Below are positions 43,601 to 57,876 of a DNA stretch of 64,000 nucleotides, one piece after another. How positions within the stretch are numbered: position 1 is the first letter of the stretch; the number at the start of each line of letters is the position of its first letter. This DNA is from Molanna angustata (Eukaryota; Arthropoda; Insecta; Trichoptera; Molannidae): positions 13,868,616 through 13,932,615 of the forward strand of contig OY754968.1 of the NCBI GenBank assembly GCA_963576475.1, read 5' to 3'. The position numbers and the translations under genes are program-made. A model generated the notes under the pieces. That model saw only the letters and a program-made list of their open reading frames with translations. It did not search any database and had not been told where the DNA came from.

Positions 43601-46600
43601 GTCTATCAAGGTCAAGTTGTAAGTCCTCACAGTCAGTAATGTCTATAACAGTTTTGTAGATTTTCATATCGTCAGCGTATAATATGTAATTACTGTTCCT
43701 GAAGCATAATCCAATGTCATGTATGTAAATATTAAATAAGAGAGGCCCCAAATGGGAACCTTGGGGTACGCCCGATGGGGATATTATATAAAACATAGGA
43801 ATTTACTGAATTTCGAATGTTGATAGATAGGTAGATTTCTATTAATTGTCGTCTCTTTAACAAATCTACAAACATATTGACAGAATTTAGAATTTCTTCA
43901 TACGTTGCTAGTTGCTATAACTTTGTGGCACATTTTAATTATTTACGCAAATTGAAATTTGGTACAAATATATTTTTTGTTTTAACCACTGTGAATACTT
44001 GGTGTCTAACCGGTTTTCGGAGCTGACCGCTCCCTCCTCAGGACAGACTTGTACTAAATTATTATTAAAAAATGAACGAACGTGTGCGATATTATGTTGT
44101 GGGTGGTAACGCGGAAGACGAAGTGAAGGGGGAGGAGTAAGGATTACCGTTATGGTGAGCTAGTGGAAACATATTAAGAAGCGGTGAATTATTCAAAATT
44201 GTTTGATTATTTATAATTTTATTATTTCTGTTCAGAGCCTTCCTAATTTCTAGGGCTTCCAGATTAAATCTACAAACTTATTGATTGAATTTAGAATGTT
44301 CATTGATAGGTAGATACCTAGGTACTAGTTGTCGTCTTTTTAAAAATCTAAAAACATATTGATTGAATTTAGAATGTTCATAGATAGGTAGAATCTATGA
44401 ACATTCTAAATTCAATCAATATGTTATTAGATTTCTTAAGAGACGACAACTAGTACCTAGGTATCTACCTACTAGGTGTCGTCTCTCAATAAATCTACAA
44501 ACTTATTCATTGAATTTAGAATGTTCATTGATAGGTACATAGATACGTACCTATACTAAGTGACGTCTCTAAACAAATCTACAAAATTATTGATTGAGTT
44601 AAGAAAATATAATTTTATAAGTTAGTGGACCTATCTCCGATGAAATCGTCTTGTTTAGTCCTCGTATGTAGGTACCTATAATATTTTTATTTCGAACGTA
44701 TGTATGTACTTGAAAAAAGATAACAGGGTTCGATGACTCTTGTATAATTCATTATGTCACCGTGTGTTGATTTTTCATAAATATCTGTGTATTTGTTTAC
44801 GTTCTTGCTGTTGAGTAGGTACCTACCTAATCGTTCACTTTGCAGAATGATGTGCATAGTATATAATAAAAGCATGGCACAGTAAATTATTTTCTAGATT
44901 TTTTATCTTGGCATCGAAGTGTAAAAAATATAATAAAACTGGGGGATTGTCGTGAATTCAAAATTTTTTTTTAAATTGGAAACATTTCATAAGTGACCTT
45001 CTAAAAATTGTTTCTGTCAACTAGAATTTTATGGTAAAGCACTCTATGTTAATTTTGTATAAAAAAATATGCACATTATAGTTTACATTACAACAATTTT
45101 TGTAAACTTGAATTTAGTGAAGACATCGTTTCATACAATTTGTATGGCAGTATACACAACACAATATCTATGGGGAATCTCAGTAATTTGGTAGGTACTT
45201 ATTTTCAAACATACATATGTAGGTACATACCATCAAGCTGTTTCATATTCTGGGTAGGAAGAAAGGACTGACCTCTCATACTATCCTATCTTGACAAACA
45301 TACTTACATCTATATTATACATTTAAATGTTTGTATGTATCCATGTATCCATGTATGGACGTATCCATATAAGTATGCATGTATGCTATGCGCTCCTAAA
45401 CCTTTCATCCGATTGCAATGAAACTTTGGTGAATTGTCAAGCGTATGCCCGGGATGGTTTCTGGATTAAAACATTTTTCTTCATCTTCTTCTTCTTCTTC
45501 TTCATCGTGTATTTGGTCATTTTACCTATGAAGTTGGAGTATCCTGGAAGAAGAAGATCAAATTTTCCTTCCATCTCTTCCATCCATCTCGCAGGTTGCA
45601 TCTTCCATCTCGCAGGTTTCTGGATTTAAACTTTTTTATTCTTCTTCATGTATTTGGTCATTTTAACTATGAAGGTACGTGGAGTATCCTAGGAAAAGAA
45701 TGTGGTCCAACTGTCCTTTCATCTCTTCACAGATCTTCCAGGATGGTTTCTGGATTTAAACTTTTTCTTAACTTACTGAAGGGACGGAGGTAATGAAGGG
45801 AAGGGAGGTACTAAAGGGACTGAAGGGACGGGAGGTACTTAAAGGCCTGAAAAGAAGGGACGTACTGAGGGCTTGAAGGGACGGGTGGTACTGAAGGGAC
45901 GGGAGGTACTGAAGGGTCTGAAGTGACGGGTGGTAATGAAGGACCTTTTTTAATTATACAGGCAATACGAAGAAATTCTTAATGGGTTTTAGTTTTTTTT
46001 ACATATTTCATCAGTATAAAAATGAATTGTACTGTAAATTTCCCGAAATAAATAAAACATCATATGTCTATCTGTACTGGTATTTTGAAATCGATTTTTA
46101 ACTAATTTCCCGACCAGCTAGAGTTCTGAAACTTTCAGAATGTATGTTTTCCCGATGACAATGCATGTTTTCAGCCTGATTCATTGGATATTTGGATAAA
46201 ATTGAACAATTTTGTATTACATACAAAGTAAAAAATAATGCTATACTTATTGCATTATTGTAGTCGGTATATTTTTATGATTTTTTTGACAGTAACATTT
46301 CAACGTGAAAACAAGGGTGCCCTAAAAATATTTTTTGATTTACTTGTTATGTTTATTACAGTTATCTTCTTCAGCCTGTTTTTTCCATTCTTGGACATAG
46401 GCCTCCCCCTTGACCCTCCACAACTCCTTGTCTTGGGCACACTTCATCCGTCTCCCTCCGGCACATTTCTTGATGTCATCAGACTACCTTGCCTGGGGTC
46501 TGCTGACACCTCTTCAGCTTGTTCTCGGTCGCCATTCTATGATCTTTTTGGTCCATCGTGTATCCTGGCATCTGGCAATATGCCCATCCTAGCTCCAATT

Positions 46601-49600
46601 AAGACCAGCGACCCTTTCCGCTTTCGTTCTTTCTCTTATCATGACATTCTGAATTCTGTCCCTTATTTAAAAACCTAGCAATTTTCTCTCCATAGCTCTA
46701 TGTGTCACTAACAGCTTGTGTATTATTCGTTTTGTTAGGACCGATGTTTTCATTCCATAAGTAAGCACTGGAGAATACATGCAACAAATAGCTTCTTTTT
46801 CAAATAAAGGGAGTATTTACGGGATTTCAGAATGTATGATAATTTCCCCAAAGCAGCCCAAGCATGGCCACGTCTTCTCTCTATTTATGTCTCTTGCTTT
46901 TCTTTGGTAACCATCACGGTATGGCCTAGATATATGTATCTGTCTACTCTTTCAATTTGCACTCCATCTATTATGACGGGGAAGGACTCTTCTGCGTTAC
47001 TCATCATTTTGGTCTTGGATCCAAGACCAAAATGACAGGTATAGCATATTGATGTAACACGTGAAAGTGTAAACAGTTTACTATTAATGACAAAAGAGAC
47101 AATACCTGAACGATATTTTTTCTCCGTCCTTCAATTCCTTTCTGATCTCATCGCTATGATCATTTTGTTTATTGCATATAAGACCGGAGATACACGGACT
47201 GCTTGTAGCAGTCGGAGTCAACTGCTTTAAGCTGTCGCAGCACGGCGGTCTGCAGTTACAAAACAGTTGGTTCAACTGTATCACAACTACTTCAAGCAGC
47301 CACTACAACTGTATGGTACTGTCGGTTCAACTGCAACATAACTGGTTGCAGTTGAACCGACTGCTTCAAGCAATCGTGACGACTGGATTCGGTTCAACTG
47401 CAACATAACTGCTTCAAGCTATTAAGTAGTTGTGATGCAGTTGAACCCATTCCTGCTGACTGCATTAAGCGGTAGGGCTGACTGCTCCAAGCAGTCCATA
47501 TATGCATGTTTTAAGTCTCTTTTTTCATTGTCTGCTGTTTTTTTTTAATGGCCATTTCCTTTGTACCTACCAAATTTATTTGTAGCTATGTTACACGGCT
47601 AGATTGGGAGATTTCTTTAAATATTTCGGTCTTTTCATTAAATACAAATAAAATACATATTTGCATAATGTCGTGTTTTTTTTAATGACTCTTTGCAGGA
47701 GGGTTTTGCCAGAAGTGGAACCTGGCTACTTGCGCCCACTGGTTCCGAGCGAGGCTCCTGAACAACCTGAGACTTGGCAGGATGTGATGAAGGATCTGGA
47801 GAGAGTCATTATGCCAGGTGTCACCCACTGGCACTCTCCGCGTTTCCACGCTTACTTCCCAACAGCAAACAGCTACCCAGCCATCGTAGCTGATATGCTG
47901 AGTGGAGCTATTGCTTGCATTGGATTCACATGGGTAACACTATACATAGAGCAAGAGCCAGCGACAGCCAGACTTATGTCATAATATAAAAAAAAATCTG
48001 TGTAACGATAACACAGTAGGCAACAACGATTGGATTGTATGAACTCTTAGTAGGTAGATATTTGTGGCTATTGGAGAAAATAGCCTTTAAATTGTGGAAA
48101 ATCGTTATTTTAACACGTCAGTATGAAACGTTATAGTATAAAGCATGATGTTTTTAATAATTGCTACGAATGACTTAGAAATCTCGGTCTTAATGTCACT
48201 TCTTTCGTCTTTCATTTGGGTTGGTGGAAATCCCAAAAAAAAAAAAAAGTTTACAAAGCCTGAGTGACGGTAATGTTAACTACGCCTGTGTAACGCAACG
48301 TGTATGGCACAAACGGTAAAGATTAAAACAATTTATTAAACTTTAAAGGTCTCTGAAGTCTGAAAATCATCTTTTATACTATGACGTATGTTTGGCATTC
48401 ACTGGCTCATCGTCTACTAGTATACTTTTTTTAATAATATATATATTTTTTATTTCAAGTACACCAATAAAACGAAATATTGTCACATTTTAAACCTATA
48501 TATGCTTTAAAATATGACAATATAAAAAATAAAGTTGTTGGTAGATTTTTTTAATTATTCCTATGAGTTATTTACAATAGCGACTTATTTATTTAACTTA
48601 AATATACTTATTTATCTTTCTTTCTGGCACCGTTTTAAATAATTTATGATATTCATTTGAAGAAATACTTCAAGAACAATAGTCGTGATTGATGTATTTA
48701 GTACAACCAATTATGGTTTCGTGCACTCATAGATTATTTTAATCAATGTTAAGTTAACTTCATTGAAATCATTTTTATTATGTGGATCTCCTTCTCTTAT
48801 TTTTATTCCTAGAGTAGGGTAGACTGGGTACGGTTGAAACAATTTAGCTTAATCGTCCATTGCGTTGTCATTAATGAACCGACAGATGATGGATATATGC
48901 TAAATACAAGAGTGTATATCTGTCCTCAATTAGGCAGTTCCATTTTAGTGCCTGATGTATTATTTTTAATATAAAATCATATTTAAAAAAAAAAAAAGAA
49001 TTTGTTTCAACCGTCCCCATACCGGGGGCGGTTGAAACAGTGATCGGGGTCAGTTGAAACACATACAAATAATATTACAACATGTTATATTTATTATTTA
49101 TTTCAATTCTAATACTAATTATGGCACCGTTTGGCAATATGAATCAGTTAAGAATGTTTATACTTAATATGTACCTACCAACAACTTAACAATAATTTTA
49201 ATCAACCTTCAATATTTTTGGTACACAACATAAAACAGATACGTCTATGAAAATACGACTTCTTAACAATTATACACTATTTACGTACTTATTAAAAGAA
49301 TAAAAATCAACCGAATTATTTTTAAACAAAACAAAAAAAATTTAGTAAAAAAAAATCTGAAAAAAATCAAATAAAATATTTCTGAAAACAATTGAATTGT
49401 CATTAGTCAATTGAAAACAATTGAATTGGCATTGGCATTAGCAAAAATATTTACATATATAGTTATAAATTTTAGTTTTGGAATCATTCAGACTCACAAT
49501 TATTGTGGCAAACATAGTAAAGGCCACCGCCGCTTTTCGTAAAGAATCTCCTGCTTTTACCTCCTCTTAGGCGTTTTTGTGCCTCGATAAATCGTCTTGT

Positions 49601-52600
49601 CCCTTTAAAGTCTTTCTTGCGCGTACCCTAGGCATCTAGAAAACATGAATATCAAATAAATATATTGTTTCAACTGTACCCACAAAAAATGTTTCAACCG
49701 TCCCCAACCTCCCATTACGTACAAATCTATTTATTGTAAACTATGACAATCATGTTAGATTAAAACTAATTAAGCTACCATATTCTACAAGCTTTACTTC
49801 AAACACAGAAAAACATTCAATAATTTCACTTTAATATAATCCACAATAATTGCAAAAATCTTGGAACAAAAATACTTACTTTTGCTTATCATTACACAAT
49901 AGGGTCTCCTATAAAGCACTGCAACGCGCGGAGATCAAATCAACACTGAGTTTCATGTTCGAACTTGTTGTCCGCTTCGTACATCCCTTGACCCCCTCAA
50001 CGTACCACGCACGGTTCGAGAGATATTAACTCTGTTTCAACCGTCCTTTGTTTCAACCGTACCCAGTCTACCCTAAGTATAATATATTTGCAACCTCTTA
50101 TTTATTTAACTTTTGGTGAATTGACAATGATGATTGGTGAATTGTCATCGAAAACGTAAATAATGTTAAAGACACTTGCCACGGCTGCTTAGGTATAAAA
50201 TGTACTTCTATTTTTTTTGGTTTTCAATGAATTCCAAAAATCAGGAATTTTTAATGGTTGTCAGCCATACTGGAAAAATGATGTTGAGCAAATAGAGGGT
50301 ACCTACTTTATTGTAGCCAATAATTTTATTACAAAATATTGCTAGAAAACTAAGTCCAAAGTTTTTTGGTATCTACCCAGTCACAAATTAATAATATATT
50401 TTTATAATTTACTTAATTCTAATCGTTTGCGTACAGATTGCAAGTCCAGCTTGCACTGAATTGGAAGTGGTGATGTTGGACTGGTTGGGGAAGATGCTCG
50501 ACCTTCCTGCAGAATTCCTGGCCTGCTCTGGAGGCAAAGGTGGTGGAGTTATTCAAGGAACTGCTAGTGAGGCCACCCTCGTGGCTCTACTTGGAGCCAA
50601 AGCAAAAACACTCAAGGAACTTAAGGATCAGAACCCAACGTGGACTGATCAAGACATTATACCTAAGCTGGTTGGATATTGTTCCAGTAAGTTATATTAT
50701 TTTATGTCGTATTGTAAAGTTTGTTTCGAATCATAACTTCTTTAGGGAAGTAATATAACATAGGTACCACTATTTATTTAGGTTTAGAGTTTGGTTTTAA
50801 TGGGCCTAAAATACTGATGATTCATACATAATTACTGTGAAAGATCAATACCAATACCTTGACCACCCTTCTTTTCCTCGTCAATATCCAAAAGTATAAG
50901 AAAAATATACATTTTCCATGAAAAATGTTGGTGATGTAGGTTTTAGTTATCTTTTTAATTCTACAACTGTTTCGTATACGAATATATTCTTTGGACCATT
51001 GATTAGGTATATATAGCGTGCTATAAATATATTTCAATCATGACTTTGATTGCAACACGCATAGCTCACATTATTTTTATAATATTATTGATTGTTCTGA
51101 TAACGTTTCTTCTTTTTGTACTCTGAGTATTGTTACCTGTGAATGGACAATTGTTGAGTCAATCCGGAAAATTGATTATTAGTTTCTTCGTCCTCCCATC
51201 GCAGCCTCGATAGCCCAACCTTTTTTTTGCACTTCTTTCTACCAATAAGTCACTTATAGCACTTTTCCAAATAAACAACATCATACAATTTTGTTTCTTG
51301 GTTAACTCCCACGAAGTTTGACTGATATTAGATTATCACTTTCATTTCTATATTTCATGGACAACTTAGTGGGGGGATTTTTTTCTAGAATGCTCCCACG
51401 GAGTTCAACTGGTTATACCTGAAACACTTTTTGAAGTTAATACACATAACTTATGTCACTACTTGTATAACAACGGGTTTTATTGAATATATACAGTGTC
51501 CCTCACGGATCGGCAGAGAAAATTGAACGGCGACATTTTTCTTTTATCATCGTCGTATTTACATGAATACACTGTCTATAACTACATGTGTATCTTTTAT
51601 CATCGTCTTATTTACATTAATATATGCATACATGCATACATACCATCACGCCATATCCCTTACGGGGTAAGCAGAGAGAACCGAGCGCCATACTCCTCTA
51701 TTTTTGCATACATTCCTAGCTTCCTTTACATCCATGCATCGTCTCATACATGCTCGTCGACGTCGATTATTCAAGCTTCTAATATTTCCTTCATTCAAAA
51801 TATCATTCACATGGTCATGCCATCCCTTTCTGGGGCGGCCCCTACTATTCACTCCATCTCTTACACCCATGTATATTTTTTTGGTCAGTCGTTCATCATT
51901 CATTCTTTCTATATGTCCAAACCACCTCAAAGCATTCACTTTCATTTTACATATAATATCTTTCTTTATCTTGCATTCTCTCCTTATGTCCTCATTTTTT
52001 ATTCTATCATAATATATATCGTTCTATTACATACTCTTCTTAGTGATCTCATTTCCACAGCATTTATTCTTCTTTCATGCGTCTTTTGCCACGTCCATGT
52101 TTCACTGGCATACATCAAAGTGGGCACTACAATTGCATTATGTACGGCAATTTTGGCTTCCTTTGAGATGCTTGGATCGGACATTACTGGTCTGAGAGCT
52201 CCGTTTATTCTGTTACCTACCATAACTCTTCTTTCAATGTCTTTATCAGGTCTTCCATTCCTTTCAAACATACTCCCCAAGTACAAATATTCCTCTACTT
52301 GTTCTAGCCATTAATGCACTAATTTACATCTATTTACATTAATGCACTGTCTATAACTAAATATGGTTATTTTACCATCGTTTATTCACATGAATGCACT
52401 GTCTATAACTAAATGTGCCTCTTTTATCATCGTATAATTTACTTGAATGCACTGTCTATAACTACATGTTCATCTTTTATCATCGTATAATTTACTTGAA
52501 TGCACTGTCTATAACTACATGTTCATCTTTTATCATCGTATAATTTACTTGAATGCACTGTCTATAACTACATGTTCATCTTTTATCATCGTATAATTTA

Positions 52601-55600
52601 CTTGAATGCACTGTCTATAACTACATGTTCATCTTTTATCATCGTATAATTTACTTGAATGCACTGTCTATAACTACATGTTCATCTTTTATCATCGTAT
52701 AATTTACTTGAATGCACTGTCTATAACTACATGTTCATCTTTTATCATCGTATAATTTACTTGAATGCACTGTCTATAACTACATGTTCATCTTTTATCA
52801 TCGTATAATTTACTTGAATGCACTGTCTATAACTACATGTTCATCTTTTATCATCGTATAATTTACTTGAATGCACTGTCTATAACTACATGTTCATCTT
52901 TTATCATCGTATAATTTACTTGAATGCACTGTCTATAACTACATGTTCATCTTTTATCATCGTATAATTTACTTGAATGCACTGTCTATAACTACATGTT
53001 CATCTTTTATCATTGTCTTATTTACATGAAAGAACTGTCTATAATTACATGTATGTGCATCTTTTACCGTCGTCTTATTTGCACGAATGTCCTATATCTC
53101 TAGTAGGTACATGTGCATATATATTTTATTTTAGACTTAATTTATATGCCGATTCGGTATTATTTCGCAATCGATTGCTTCCAATTTCATTTCAATATCC
53201 ATCAATTATTGTACCTTTCATAATCCTTTTTAGACTATCACATATCGTTACGTTCGATTGATTGCAGAGTATGTATATTTGATAATCTTATTTAAACTGC
53301 AATAATTTTGTTTTGATTGGTCATCTGCCACGCCCTAATATCGATATCATAAATTGATAAATTTATAGTACAATATTTTATATTTTAGTCATAACGTTAT
53401 TTGTTAAACCTCCTTAACGGTGTATAGAATGTATAATATATACCTAATATAGGTAGGTAGGTATCTATACAAAGCAACAGTTCAGCAAATTAACTTAAAG
53501 ATAAAGTTGTGAAATACTCCAAGTTGTTACGAACAGTACCAGTAACGGAAGAGCTGTTCTTATTAATAAAATTGAATGATTATGTAAATGAATGTTGTGA
53601 CCTGCGCCAAACTTAATATATATCTACTTACCTTTTTTAATACAATATATTAACATTCATTCATACCATCACGGCATATCCCACAATGTGGGGTAACCAG
53701 CGAAAGGTGTGCGGGTGTGCATTGCCTTATAAAAGGGAGCACAACACATCTGTGTATACCCACACACCAGTCTCGTCTCACCTAAAAAGGCACTACATTC
53801 AGAATGGGTGGTGAACCTCATTGCTGAACTATGTCAGATGTTATTGTTGGCTGTTGTATTTTCGATTACCCGGCTCTTACGGGACACTCAAAAACAGTAA
53901 TAGAAAAGAGTGGAAGCACTATTCTAAGCCGGTATATTAACAGGTTTTTCAAAGAAAATATTAATATACTAGTATTAGTACCTAAGGTTTTCTTTGAATT
54001 ATTTTTTTTATAATCGTTTACTGTCCCTTAAATGAATAAAAATACGACAGCAATAAACAGACTTACTGCACCATCAAAGAGAGAATCAATCGGTACCTAT
54101 AGAATAAATTTAGTTCAAGAATAATCAATTAATGTATTTTGTCGTTCTTTTATCAAATAAAGATAATTGAGAAAACTTGATATCAATGCTCAAGTTATTT
54201 GATGACTAGAACTGATATAATTTAACTTATATAGTACCTACTTGAATAGAAGAGAAAAAGAATGGCAAGTGTGATATGTTCATCAGATTGAAGAAACATA
54301 CCGTACGTTTGTTCTAACAATAAACGTGTGCAACATCACTTTAATAATAATATCTTCTTCTGTCTTCTGTCATAAATTTATGTTATCAATAACTCTCTTT
54401 GTTAAATTACTCGCATATCGCGTGCAGGACCAATTAATAAAGAAGAAGAAGAATAACTCTCCCTAATCGCCAGGGTATGTTTAACAGCTTTCAGCCACAG
54501 ACCAGTTAATACATAAAGCGCCCCCTTTCGATGAAAATCATCTTATACTTCCCTTGTATTTGGCGCCCCAGATATCTTTGAATGTACCATTTGACCCTAT
54601 GGTGGATTGGGCTTTGTTGATCATAGTACCTAATTTCGATCGTATTATGCAACATTTGTACATTTTAAAAAACCTCATAATTTTTAAATATTAATGTATT
54701 TTAATTTATAAACAGGACACGCCTGTTTTGTTAGCTAGTATGTAGGTATGTGTGCAATATTATGCCTTGATTCAATTACTGAAGCGAATCGCCCAGCAGT
54801 GAAATTTCGTTTTCAAACATGATACAAGGTCTAAATAAATTACATATCATTGTCAATATATACAATGTATCTATTTACATATATGTATACCAAAATAATA
54901 TATACATATTGGGGTTGATACAGAAACTATGTAGGTACATTTAAAACTATGAAACTATGTTTCTCCTCGAAACAGGCTCAGTCTAATAGTGAGGTGGTTA
55001 AAAGAAAATAATAAAAAAAAAACATAATAGGTGATGATGCATTCAACTCAATAAATATTATATTACAATAATAATAATAATTAGAATTTATAAAGCGCCG
55101 TTTAGTGATACAAGATCACTCCAAAGGCGCTGTAGCTTATTTGTTGGCTCTACGAAATAAGGTAGTCTTAAGAAGTCTACCGAGGGTGTCAATGCTCTGA
55201 GCTTCACGTATGACAAGGGGCATTTTATTTCATTTTAAAGGCTCGTTCACACTGAAACCGCGATCATAGTAAGTCACCTTATTGACTCTGTCCAATTCTT
55301 TTAAAGAGTTGGTACTCTGTGATCTACGTGATCTCAATGTAAGCTGTCTTCATGATGGAACATTCTTTTGGCACAGTTCTTGAATGTAGTGTGGAGTAGT
55401 CGTTCAGAGCCTTAAAAAACATCCATTCGTTCTTATAGTCCACTCGTACTGGACACTTCAACCAGTGCAGTTCGTTAAGAAGATAAGTGCAGTGAGTTCG
55501 ATCGTTAAGTGTTCGTTAAGTGACATCTTTCGTCAGCTCCATATATCAATCTCGCAGGTGCGTTGAAAACTATTAGCAATATATCAATCTCGCAGGTGCG

Positions 55601-57821
55601 TTGAAAACTATTAGCAATATATCAATCTCGCAGGTGCGTTGAAAACTATTAGCAATATATCAATCTCGCAGGTGCGTTGAAAACTATTAGCAATATATCA
55701 ATCTCGCAGGTGCGTTGAAAACTATTAGCAATATATCAATCTCGCAGGTGCGTTGAAAACTATTAGCAATATATCAATCTCGCAGGTGCGTTGAAAACTA
55801 TTAGCAATATATCAATCTGATACTTTATTATATGGTTTATCAATATCCTCTAACTAAAAAAAAATAATAACTACCTATGACCAATAAAAATAATAGAACT
55901 GATTTATATAACGCTACTCTGGGACAGGCATAGCCTCGAAGAGTAGCCTAATCCACAAATTAAAATATGTATATTGTATACACTTATGACTTAAACTTTA
56001 ACTCTTAACTTATTTATAGTATTATCAAGTTATATTGTACCTACTTCTGATATTATTATACTAGTAAAAAAGGATTTTTAATACAAAAAAATCGTTACAG
56101 AAAAATCTCTTTAGCACTTTTAAGTGGAATATTTGCAAGTTTTAATTTTCCAGAAACTTTATAATGTTATGTTAAAGTCCTGCAAAGGATCGTTATTAGT
56201 TCCCATAAGCTGAACGGGGGGTGGTGGGGGGAAGAACTGATGGAATTAATATTGAAAAGATATTTATTCAATGTCTGTCTGGAACACGATTTTGAAAGTA
56301 AACTAATGACATGAAATATAATGCACGGTGAACAAAAATTTGATCTGATTATTCAAGGTCAGCAAAGCTTTACAATGTACATTATGCAATAGTTGTTCCA
56401 ACCGCAATGTACATATACCAGTGAGATATGAATATAGAAAGGACTAGGACACCAAGCTGCGGCCATTTGGGTGTGGGACACTTGGGTGCGAGCCCATTTG
56501 GTCGCAACTTATTCTATTAAAAAAATCTGATACATGGCGTTATAACGCAATATATTATTCACAATTACAGTCACAATTGTGACTGCATATAAACCTTACA
56601 GTTGTAGCCAAATATCTTTAACTTTTAGCCGAGAAGAGGGGCCATTTTCACGTAAACCAACGAAGCAAAAAGACACAAATTTACGCTCTGCGCCACCGGA
56701 ATCTCGTTCAAGATATTTGGTGATATTTATACCAACCGATTCTATCCAAACTTTTGGTTAGAATAGGTTGTTAACCAATAAATAAGAATATGAAAGGTAC
56801 TATAAACAATTTATTTTGATTGTTTTTTAACCTTACTTAAAATTAATGTAATAATATGTGCCTTTTAAATAGTTATATATTATGTAGGTATATTTGAACT
56901 AAGAAAATATTTTATATTTATAAACTGATATCTCTTTTTTATTTTTAATATGTGTTTCTATATACTTACTTGAATATTAACTACATTTCAATAAAGAACA
57001 TTACAAAAATCAATGCGTAACACTTCATTCCTAAGCAGAAAAAGTATTTTTGAATAGAATACCTATGTTGCGACCAAGTCGACTCGCACCCAAGTGTCTG
57101 TCGCGACCAAATGGAATCGCAAACAAGTGGGAACGCACCTAAGTGTCCGTCCCACCACCAGGAACTAAGGCACCTAATAAAAATAAAATTTAAAAATTTG
57201 TCATATAAAATCATTGACTCCCACAGGAAAAAAATCCAATGTTTGCGTATATATGCAACACTAAAAATATTCGATTTAAAATTTTTAATGTTTTTATCCT
57301 GTCATCGAGGAATTATACCAAGAATTTTATTTTCATTTAAAATTCATACTTTTGTTGTTTTTTATATCATGCTGTCAGTGAGTTGTTAATTTTACTTTTA
57401 GAGCAAGCCCATTCATCGGTCGAACGAGCAGGATTGCTAGGCGGAGTGAAGCTACGTCTCCTGGAAACGGATTCCAAAAGACGTATGAGGGGAGATGTTC
57501 TTCAAAAGGCGATTCAAGAGGACCGTCTAGCTGGACTTATCCCTTTTTATGTATGTGTTTATTTTACTCTCTTTTACACTTTATTGGTACATTCCATACC
57601 TCTTCAGAGTCGAATTATCCAACTGTCGATTTGTTCAGGAGAACTTTGTTCTCTTAACATATCGACAATGTATCAAGCCAAAATACGCGAGAATTGTATG
57701 GAGAGGTCTACTTTTTTCACGGCTTTTCCAACTTTGAAGTCAAAAAACACCAACTTAGAGGCTTCGCAGCATATATGTTCCATACACGGATTTACTCAGA
57801 ATTCGGAGTAGAACATTTCGT

Positions 57822-57876
<55 letters not shown>

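Noticed and set aside
46238..47408. Several + strand frames of 60-146 codons
   Set aside because: Antisense of an RTE-like LINE remnant and the TIR element; no family features on the + strand.
51496..52314. 272-codon open frame on the + strand
   Set aside because: It is antisense to a LINE C-terminus and extends into the minisatellite; serine- and histidine-rich low-complexity translation.
52441..53020. CRISPR-like array of regularly spaced repeats
   Set aside because: The whole 53-bp unit repeats with no variable spacers, in a eukaryotic intron. It is a minisatellite.
55542..55818. CRISPR-like array of 38-bp units
   Set aside because: Direct head-to-tail repeats without spacers.
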